A stretch of DNA of 42,914 nucleotides from CAIOGO01 sp964447445 (GTDB lineage: Bacteria; Bipolaricaulota; Bipolaricaulia; UBA7950; UBA9294), in NCBI GenBank assembly GCA_964447445.1, contig CAYUSW010000031.1, positions 1 to 42,914 on the forward strand, given 5' to 3'. This document shows, one piece after another, positions 33,153 through 39,621 of this stretch; the stretch's first letter is position 1, and each line of letters begins with the position of its first letter. The position numbers were made by a program, and so were the translations under genes. The notes beneath the pieces are model-generated. The model worked only from the letters and a program-made list of their open reading frames with translations, did no database searches and had not been told where the DNA came from.

Positions 33153-35711
33153 TTACTGAATGAGCAGCGTCGCGCCGAGGGAGACGGCCAAGCCGTCCTT
33201 CGGGGTCGCAACGCCAACGATGACGTATCCGCCGGCCGGCAGACCCTTGGTCATGCTGCCCGGGAGGACTGCCTGGTACTCCCCAGGCGCCACCAGGGTG
33301 GCGGCAATCGACTTCTCGCCGCTCGGCCCAACGAAGATCAGGGCGACGTCAATCTCCGTCCCGGGTTCGAACTGGTCGAACGGGAAGATCGCCTGGTCGG
33401 CCTTGATGGTGATCGTCGCGTCCTGCCCTGCGACGGCCACGAACGGAGGCGTCACCTCGTTGATCCGGGCCTCGCCGACCGAGAACAGGTCGTACCAGGT
33501 CTGGGTCGTGAAGCCGTAGCTCGGATCGCGGTTCGCCTTCACCGTGATCTGATTGTTCGCCGGATCGAACTTCGTGATGATGTATCCACCGTTCGACAGG
33601 TACGCATGTCCGTACGTGTCGATGAAGTTGATCGCCGATTGGTAGCCAGCAACGACGAAGTCCACCGTCTTACCGGCCGCCGCGAGGAGCGGGGTGATGT
33701 ACGCGGGAACGTACTTCTCCGCGACCATCTTCACCAGCTCAGCACGGATGTCGGCGACGCACGACGGCGTGAGGACGTCAGGCTCGACCACGCCGGGATT
33801 CAGCGTGAACGAGTAGACGATTCCCGACGCGCTCGTGCCCGTGGCAACGATGCGGCCGAGGGCTTCGTAGATCGGGTACTTCACGCCCTGGCCGAAGTTC
33901 GCCGAGCGCGACCACAGGGACGGGAAGCCCGAGCTTCCGAGCCTGTTCAGGTCCGGGTGGTTGTAGTCGTAGTAGCTCGTGATCGAGCCCTCGCTCCAGT
34001 TGTAGACGGTCCCGTGCGAGAACGCGAATCCCGGCACTACCTGGGCGGAGTATCCCGAGTCGAACTCAGGATCGCCCTCGGAGTCGAGGACGGCCCAGTT
34101 CGTGACAAATCCCTCTGCGAACGCGAAGTCAAGCAGCGAGAACTCGCTCCCGTCCTGCCACTTCGGCATGTCCATGACGTACGTCGCCACAGCCCACGCC
34201 GCCTCGTCGCCCACGGACTCCCACTGCTGGGTGCCCGAGTTCCACTCGGTCGCCGCGGTGGGGACATCGATCAGGCCGACCGGCGTCGCGCCGCTGAAGT
34301 CGACGTTCGCCTTCACGTCTTTCCACTGGCAGAGAAGCCCTGTCTCAACGGCCGATCCCATGGCGTTCTGCGCCATCATGTCGGTTGCGCAGTTCGAGAT
34401 TGTCGACGCGTAGAGGTCGTTAAACCCTTCCGTGCCGACCGGATCCCACGGGTTGAGGAAGAGCGAGCCGATCGACGAGAACTGTGTGACGCGAACCGGG
34501 CGGGTGTTGTCGACCGGGATCATCGAGTACTCCGACGACCAGTTGAGGCCGACGCCAAGCCCGTAGAGGAAGCGGCTCTCGAACGCGGCCTTGTTCACCG
34601 CGTAGTAGCCGAGCTGCCCGGCGAGGTAGACGCGCATGGAATCCTTCAAGCCCTCGCGCGTCGCGGTCGTCATGAGATTCCAGTACTCATCCAATGTTGC
34701 GAACTGCCCGTAGATCAGCTTCTTCGTGGCCTCTTCGGACACGGGGTTGGTGTACGTCCAGTAGTTGCCCGGATCGTTCCAGCCGGGATACGCGCCAGAG
34801 TACCAACCCGAGTAGTACTGAGCGATCGAGCCTTCCCACCAGCGGTTGACACCGCCGCCGCCCCAGCCTTCGGTGTACATATGCCAGCGCAACTCGGCGG
34901 GGTTCGTCTGGTACTCCGGTACGCAGAAGGAGCGGTTCCGGAGGATGCGCTCGACCTTGATATGGCACGTCTCGAGGTCGGCCGCAATGAGCTGCCCCAG
35001 CGGGAGTCGGATGTTCGGGTCGTCGACGCGGATCAAGAACTTGACCGTGACCGGCTGGCCGTCGAACGTCCACCACCAGCCGCCGTCGTTCTTGCCGACC
35101 GCGTCATCAGCGTTCTGCTTCACGAGACGGTTGCCCATCGCAGGCAGGGCCGCCGCGGCCTCAATGGCCTTCAAGATCTCGGTGCGGGCAAGGTCCTTGT
35201 TGCCGAGATCCGTGATCCCGAGCTTGCTCGCCTCGAGGTACAGCTTGAACGCGCCGGCCGAACTCGGGGTGACCGAGATGATGGCCGTCTCGCCCGCGCC
35301 GAGGAGGATCTCATCGACGAGCTGCCGGCGGCTCACCAGGTTGTGCATCTGGAAGCGGACGGCCTGGATCGCGAACGGGTTGAAGGACTGCACGTTGTCG
35401 TTGATGTCCGTCGCGATGTAGGGCGCCTCGTTCGGATACGGGTTGAACGGGAGCGAGTACGACGTTCCCGGCGATACGTACAGCTCGAGCTTATCGAGCG
35501 TCGCCTGGTCCACGCCGCTGATGGTCCTGCCGGACACGGCGTAGAAGAAGACGTCGCTGTTCCCGGCAGCCACGTCCTGGATCGCGATCTCTTCCTGCAT
35601 GCGAACGTCGAAGACGATCGAATCCGCGAACGGGCCCTGCTCGGCTACAGCGACGAGACCCATGAAGGTTCCAAGAATCAGAACCAGACTGAGCATTCCG
35701 CGAAGCCTCAT
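33153..35711 (-). CDS. Extracellular solute-binding protein of peptide importer, enlarged
   Basis: An 852-residue secreted protein, against about 500-600 for standard family 5 binding proteins. It has a signal peptide (residues 1-23, AVA/EQ) without a lipobox Cys. Early residues hold a family-5 core phrase, FNPFAIQAVRFQMHNLVSRR and VDEILLGAGET, which in standard proteins lies in the C-terminal half. The protein seems to lack the usual N-terminal lobe opening and has long unrelated insertions rich in Trp, Tyr and Gly (TEGWGGGGVNRWWEG). The last 100 residues form an Ig-like domain (EVTPPFVAVAGQDATITI, then PAGGYVIVGVATP). It would capture substrate outside the membrane for the adjacent permeases. 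Substrate is probably peptide-like but unproven. GGAGG lies before the ATG. Confidence 0.85.
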   Translation of the reverse strand: MRLRGMLSLVLILGTFMGLVAVAEQGPFADSIVFDVRMQEEIAIQDVAAGNSDVFFYAVSGRTISGVDQATLDKLELYVSPGTSYSLPFNPYPNEAPYIATDINDNVQSFNPFAIQAVRFQMHNLVSRRQLVDEILLGAGETAIISVTPSSAGAFKLYLEASKLGITDLGNKDLARTEILKAIEAAAALPAMGNRLVKQNADDAVGKNDGGWWWTFDGQPVTVKFLIRVDDPNIRLPLGQLIAADLETCHIKVERILRNRSFCVPEYQTNPAELRWHMYTEGWGGGGVNRWWEGSIAQYYSGWYSGAYPGWNDPGNYWTYTNPVSEEATKKLIYGQFATLDEYWNLMTTATREGLKDSMRVYLAGQLGYYAVNKAAFESRFLYGLGVGLNWSSEYSMIPVDNTRPVRVTQFSSIGSLFLNPWDPVGTEGFNDLYASTISNCATDMMAQNAMGSAVETGLLCQWKDVKANVDFSGATPVGLIDVPTAATEWNSGTQQWESVGDEAAWAVATYVMDMPKWQDGSEFSLLDFAFAEGFVTNWAVLDSEGDPEFDSGYSAQVVPGFAFSHGTVYNWSEGSITSYYDYNHPDLNRLGSSGFPSLWSRSANFGQGVKYPIYEALGRIVATGTSASGIVYSFTLNPGVVEPDVLTPSCVADIRAELVKMVAEKYVPAYITPLLAAAGKTVDFVVAGYQSAINFIDTYGHAYLSNGGYIITKFDPANNQITVKANRDPSYGFTTQTWYDLFSVGEARINEVTPPFVAVAGQDATITIKADQAIFPFDQFEPGTEIDVALIFVGPSGEKSIAATLVAPGEYQAVLPGSMTKGLPAGGYVIVGVATPKDGLAVSLGATLLIQ

Positions 35712-35834
35712 GTACTTCCCTCCTTGTTGAACTCCCCGCCGGGCATCTCACTTCTCCGCAGCGGAAGCTCACACTCAACTGCCCAACTCGCCTCCTCGAC
35801 GCTTGCAGCGCCGAAGGGGAACTTCTATTCCTGA

Positions 35835-35850
35835 CGGTAGCCGTCTACCG
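35835..35850 (-). terminator. Small hairpin spanning the stop codon of the secreted small protein
   Basis: CGGTAG-ACGG-CTACCG on the minus strand, a perfect six-base stem containing the TAG stop. No T-run follows. It probably allows read-through into the binding-protein gene, for which no own promoter was found. Confidence 0.4.
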
Positions 35851-36303
35851 AGGAATCAGAGTCCCCAGCTGCGCGTCGAAGATGGCCGGCGCAACACCCG
35901 TGCCGACGAACTTCACAACGACGTACTCGTGCGGCTGGAGATCGACCGGCAGCCAGAAGCGCTGGATTCCGCCGTCGTAGTTCGTCGCCACGTCCCAGAA
36001 ACGAGCATCGTCATCCGTCAACGCCAGGCCGATCCGAACCCCATCCAACGTATACACGTAGGAATCTGCGAGATCGGCGTTGATGAGAGGATTGTAGTCA
36101 GAGTCGAATCCCGGGTTGGCGATGTTGACGTACAGCTGGTTGGTCGTAACATCGCTCGTATTCACGACCAACACCCACACGGTCAGACCGTCCACACTGG
36201 CCGAGATAACAACGTTCGGCGTCATGTAGACGTCTGCCGCAGAGGCCACCCCGGCAACCAGAATCATGGAAGCGAGGAGAAGACCAACCGCTAGTCTCTT
36301 CAT
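35845..36303 (-). CDS. Small secreted protein heading the importer operon, unknown
   Basis: A 152-residue protein with a clear signal peptide (KRLAVGLLLASMILVAGVASA, cut before AD) and a mature part of about 130 residues rich in Val, Asn and Asp with beta character (VVISASVDGLTVWVLVVNTS, YVNIANPGFDSDYNPL). There is no Cys and no membrane anchor. I do not recognise the family. It could be an Ig-like or C2-like accessory domain. It directly precedes the binding-protein gene and follows the best promoter in the window, so it is probably the first gene of the importer operon. AAGGAGG lies ten bases before this ATG and seven before a GTG just upstream, so either start is possible. Confidence 0.7.
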   Translation of the reverse strand: MKRLAVGLLLASMILVAGVASAADVYMTPNVVISASVDGLTVWVLVVNTSDVTTNQLYVNIANPGFDSDYNPLINADLADSYVYTLDGVRIGLALTDDDARFWDVATNYDGGIQRFWLPVDLQPHEYVVVKFVGTGVAPAIFDAQLGTLIPR

Positions 36304-36380
36304 CACTACGGAGCCTCCTTACTTGTGTTTGAACGCACAACGCATCGCGCCGCCGATAAAGCGTGTCGCGCTGCCTGTGC

Positions 36381-36410
36381 TTGCCTAGTGGAGAGTCTCG
36401 CCATTATACC
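36381..36410 (+). promoter_or_regulatory. Rightward promoter facing the importer promoter
   Basis: TTGCCT (36381-36386), 18-base spacer, TATACC (36405-36410). It shares its TATA core with the leftward promoter on the other strand and would transcribe the structured gene-free stretch towards spoVS. Confidence 0.4.
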
Positions 36411-36431
36411 TCTGGCAGGCAAGCGAGGCAA
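36403..36431 (-). promoter_or_regulatory. Consensus sigma-70 promoter of the importer operon
   Basis: On the minus strand TTGCCT (36431-36426), 17-base spacer, perfect TATAAT (36408-36403). The transcript would start near 36396, giving a leader of about 90 bases. Confidence 0.75.
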
Positions 36432-36634
36432 GTAGAGACGAGAGATTGCGCCGTCTCCTCCGGCCGTTGCCTCAGGTCCAGGTACCGCATCCGCGCCGGG
36501 GGTCGGACGAGCCCGGACTCTCCGAGGACTTCATGATACCACACCCTCGTACCTGGAGCCTGTGGTACATCGGTCACCCTGAGCGATCTTGCCCCGTCGA
36601 CGGTCCTCCGCCCTCGGTCGGGCAAGTCCGCACA
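36432..36634. other. Structured non-coding stretch, possible small RNA
   Basis: No convincing gene. Inverted repeats are CCAGGTAC/GTACCTGG (36478-36485 with 36549-36556), TACCACA/TGTGGTA (36537-36543 with 36561-36567) and the palindrome CCGTCGACGG (36594-36603). The first two overlap and could be alternative folds. Confidence 0.35.
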
Positions 36635-36664
36635 TTGACCGCGCCCCTGGGCGCCCGCTACACT
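36635..36664 (+). promoter_or_regulatory. spoVS promoter with inverted repeat in the spacer
   Basis: TTGACC (36635-36640), 18-base spacer, TACACT (36659-36664). The spacer starts with the dyad GCGCCC-CT-GGGCGC (36641-36654), a possible operator. Confidence 0.55.
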
Positions 36665-36720
36665 TCGCGTCGTTCGGGAGCAGGCTTCGGGTGTGACGGA
36701 TCGCGTGGGGGTGCCCGGCC

Positions 36721-36981
36721 ATGGATGTCCTGAAGGTCGCGTCCCGCTCCAATCCGAATTCCGTTTCCGGAGCGATCGTCGGGGCGCTCGAACGCGACGG
36801 GGTCGTCGAACTCCACGCGATCGGCGCCGGAGCGGTGAACCAGACTGTGAAAGCCATCGCCATCGCCCGCCGACTGGTTGAGAAGCTCGGTGAGCCTCCG
36901 CTGAAGGTCATCCCGGGGTTCATGAACGTCGTGATCGACGGGGAGACGAGGACCGGGATGCGCTTCATCGTCGAGAGATAG
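36721..36981 (+). CDS. spoVS: SpoVS-family protein
   Basis: An 86-residue protein covering the whole SpoVS family length: DVLKVASRSNPNSVSGAIVG, then AIGAGAVNQTVKAIAIARR, and PGFMNVVIDGETRTGMRFIV. In Bacillus the protein influences entry into sporulation and septation, and the fold is Alba-like, so nucleic-acid binding is plausible. Homologues occur in non-sporulating groups such as Deinococcota and Thermotogota. No other sporulation gene is in this window, so a general regulatory or nucleic-acid-binding role is more likely here. The ATG has GGGGGTG seven bases upstream and a promoter at 36635-36664. It is followed after 24 bases by argS. Confidence 0.92.
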   Translation: MDVLKVASRSNPNSVSGAIVGALERDGVVELHAIGAGAVNQTVKAIAIARRLVEKLGEPPLKVIPGFMNVVIDGETRTGMRFIVER

Positions 36982-37005
36982 CGATGCAGCGAGTACCATG
37001 CCCTC

Positions 37006-38670
37006 ATGCCCACGTACGTGAGGACGTATCTCAAAGACCTCGTCGCGGATGCGCTTCTCGAAGCCTATCGCAGCCTTCGAGGCGCAGAGCCGACGGTCTC
37101 GTGGGACCTCCGCGTGAGTGACCGGGCGGAGTTCGGGGACTACGCGGCTAACCTGGCAATACTCGAGGCAAAGGCCGGCGGACTTGCCCCGAGGAAGCTC
37201 GCCAGCGACCTGAACGAGGAGCTTGCTCGAACGGCCGGATCCGGCGGTCTGCGCGCGGAGGTCGCCGACCCCGGCTTCATCAACGTCTTTCTCGAACCGT
37301 CGCGGATCCAAGCCACACTGAGAAGGATCCTCGTGGACGGAGACGCGTACGGCACGTGGTCCGTCGGCCGGGGGCGATCTCTCCAGGTGGAGTTCGTCAG
37401 TTCGAATCCTACCGGCCCGCTGACGGTTGGGCACGGCCGGCAGGCAGTTCTCGGCGACGTCCTGGCCGCGCTCTACGCCCGCCTCGGCTACAGCGTGGAA
37501 CGCGAGTACTACTTCAATGACGAGGGGCGGCAGGTGGATCTCTTGGCGGAGTCCCTCTGGATTCGATACCGCGAGCTCTTCGGCGAGACTCGCGAGATCC
37601 CAGAAGGTGGCTACCAGGGTGACTACCTGAAGGGCATCGCCTCCGATGTGCGCGACGTCATCGGCGACAGATTCGGCACGTTGGACGACGATGCCAAGCT
37701 CCGCTTCCGCACGGAGGCCGTGTCGCGGATCAGCCGCGACATCCGGACAGATCTTCAGGATCTCGGCATACGTTTCGACGTCTACTTCAGCGAGGCCTCG
37801 CTCCACCGCGAGGGAAAGGTCGACGCCACGCTCGCCCTTCTGCGCGACAAGAAAGCCGCCTACGATCAAGATGGAGCCGTGTGGCTTCGCGCCGATCACG
37901 TGCCCGGCGGCAAAGACTCCGTCCTAGTCCGCAGCGACGGGCGGCCGACCTATCTCATGGTCGACATCGCGTACCACATGGACAAGAAGGCGCGGGGATT
38001 TGACCGCGTCATCGACGTGCAGGGCGCGGACCACGTCGTTGAGCAAGCGTGCGTCAAGGCCGCGCTTGGCGCCCTCAGCTTCCCTCCCGACTTCCTCGAC
38101 TACGCCGTACACCAGTTCGTCAGTTTGAAGCAGAAAGGCGAAGTGCAGCGCATGTCGACCCGAGCCGGCCGCTTCGTCACGCTCCGCGACCTGCTTGACG
38201 AGATCGGGGCTGACGTTGTCCGCTACTTCATGATTTCGCGCAAGCCGGAGGCCCACCTGGAGTTCGACCTCGACTTGGCGAAGAGCCAATCGCTGGACAA
38301 CCCCGCGACGTACATCCAGTATGCGCACACACGAATCGCCTCCCTCTTCCGCAAGGCAGGCCCGTTGGCGGCGGATCTCGCGGGCATCGATCTTGCGCCG
38401 CTCGCCTCAGAAGATGACCTCTCCCTCATCAAGAGAATCGACCTCTTTCCGGAGATCGTGAGGACGGCAGCCCAGTCGTTTGCGCCCCATCTCCTGGCGG
38501 GATACGCCCTCGAGGTCGCGCGCGCGTTCCACGCGTACTACGACAAGCACCGCGTCTTGGGCGAGGCGAACGAGGTAGCGCGGGCGCGGTTGGCACTCCT
38601 TGCCGGAGTGCGCACCGTGCTCGCTGAGTCGTTGCGAGCCTTCGGAATGTCGGCCCCCGAGGAGATGTGA
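37006..38670 (+). CDS. argS: Arginyl-tRNA synthetase
   Basis: A 554-residue class I synthetase that charges tRNA with arginine. It has the N-terminal Add-1 domain (EFGDYAANLAI), the signature VEFVSSNPTGPLTVGHGR containing the HIGH-type motif, the core VDIAYHMDKKARGFDRVIDV, the loop VQRMSTRAGRFVTL in the KMSKS position, and the helical anticodon-binding C-terminus (PATYIQYAHTRIASLFRKAG). Length is normal. The ribosome site is weak; the start is chosen from the family's N-terminus. Its stop is directly followed by the ftsY start, so argS and ftsY are co-translated. Confidence 0.96.
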   Translation: MPTYVRTYLKDLVADALLEAYRSLRGAEPTVSWDLRVSDRAEFGDYAANLAILEAKAGGLAPRKLASDLNEELARTAGSGGLRAEVADPGFINVFLEPSRIQATLRRILVDGDAYGTWSVGRGRSLQVEFVSSNPTGPLTVGHGRQAVLGDVLAALYARLGYSVEREYYFNDEGRQVDLLAESLWIRYRELFGETREIPEGGYQGDYLKGIASDVRDVIGDRFGTLDDDAKLRFRTEAVSRISRDIRTDLQDLGIRFDVYFSEASLHREGKVDATLALLRDKKAAYDQDGAVWLRADHVPGGKDSVLVRSDGRPTYLMVDIAYHMDKKARGFDRVIDVQGADHVVEQACVKAALGALSFPPDFLDYAVHQFVSLKQKGEVQRMSTRAGRFVTLRDLLDEIGADVVRYFMISRKPEAHLEFDLDLAKSQSLDNPATYIQYAHTRIASLFRKAGPLAADLAGIDLAPLASEDDLSLIKRIDLFPEIVRTAAQSFAPHLLAGYALEVARAFHAYYDKHRVLGEANEVARARLALLAGVRTVLAESLRAFGMSAPEEM

Positions 38671-39575
38671 TGGCCTGGCTCGATCGACTGAAGTCGGGCC
38701 TGAGGCGCACGCGCGACTCGCTGAGCGAGTCCGTGTCGAACATTCTCCGCGGACGGTCGAGTCTCGACGCGGCTCAGATGGAGGAACTCGAGGAACTGCT
38801 CATCGCCGGTGATGTCGGCGGGCGCCTTGCCGCGGACATGGTGGCTGAGCTTGCCGAGACGTGTCGGCGGGAGAGGACGGACGCCATGGAGGCGCTGCGC
38901 CGGACGCTCCTCGCTCGACTTACGGACAGCGAGCGCGTCCTTGCGTTGCGGACGGACGGTTCCCCCACCGTGGTCCTCGTGGCGGGCGTCAACGGAGCCG
39001 GGAAGACGACGACGATTGCCAAAGTGGCCGCTCATCTCCGCGAGGAGAATCCCCGTCTCGCGATCACGTTCGCCGCGGCCGACACGTTCCGCGCCGCGGC
39101 TGTCGAGCAACTCGCCATCTGGGCGGAACGGATCGGAGCCGACCTCGTGCGCCAGCAGCAGGGCGCCGACCCGGCCGCGGTCGTCTTCGACGCCCTCGAC
39201 CACGCGACGCGTGCGGGCGGCGTTCTCTTCATCGACACGGCCGGACGCCTTCAGACCAAGCACAACCTCATGGAGGAACTGAAGAAGATCGAGCGCACCG
39301 TGGCGAAGAAGCTCGGACGCGGATCGGACGAGCGGCTCCTTGTGCTCGACGCGACCACAGGGCAGAATGGAATTGCGCAGGCGCAGCGGTTTCATGACGC
39401 GATCGGGTTGACCGGTCTTATCCTGACGAAGCTCGACTCGACGGCAAAGGGCGGCGTCGTTCTCGCCATCCGCGAGACGCTGGAGCTACCTATCTTGTTC
39501 GTCGGCGTCGGCGAGACCGCAGAGGACCTACACGCGTTTTCGGCGAGCGAGTTTGTGGACGCGCTGTTCCCCTGA
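38670..39575 (+). CDS. ftsY: Signal recognition particle receptor FtsY
   Basis: A 301-residue SRP-type GTPase that receives ribosome-SRP complexes at the membrane for co-translational insertion. It has a short N domain, without the long acidic A domain of E. coli FtsY, and the NG GTPase core: G1 loop GVNGAGKTT, DTFRAAAVEQL, G3 DTAGRLQTKHNLMEEL, DATTGQNG, G4 TKLD, and the closing GVGETAEDLHAF. The N-terminus MAWLDRLKSGLRRTRDSL is an amphipathic membrane-targeting helix. The ATG overlaps the last base of the argS stop, with GAGGAG five bases upstream. A GTG one codon earlier is possible. Confidence 0.96.
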   Translation: MAWLDRLKSGLRRTRDSLSESVSNILRGRSSLDAAQMEELEELLIAGDVGGRLAADMVAELAETCRRERTDAMEALRRTLLARLTDSERVLALRTDGSPTVVLVAGVNGAGKTTTIAKVAAHLREENPRLAITFAAADTFRAAAVEQLAIWAERIGADLVRQQQGADPAAVVFDALDHATRAGGVLFIDTAGRLQTKHNLMEELKKIERTVAKKLGRGSDERLLVLDATTGQNGIAQAQRFHDAIGLTGLILTKLDSTAKGGVVLAIRETLELPILFVGVGETAEDLHAFSASEFVDALFP

Positions 39576-39621
39576 GGAGCTTGCCCTGAGGAGTCTGCCG
39601 CACACGGAGGTGCACGTAGGG

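Noticed and set aside
33606..35834. 742-codon open frame on the plus strand opposite the binding-protein gene
   Set aside because: Composition is Arg/Val/Asp-rich as in a reverse-strand shadow of a high-GC gene. It has no domain and lies fully against a well-supported gene.
36446..36733. 95-codon plus-strand frame before spoVS
   Set aside because: It spans the spoVS promoter and ends inside spoVS; its composition is random-like.
37400..37409. GTTCGAATCC, a tRNA T-arm-like sequence
   Set aside because: It lies in the conserved argS signature codons and no acceptor, D or anticodon arms surround it.
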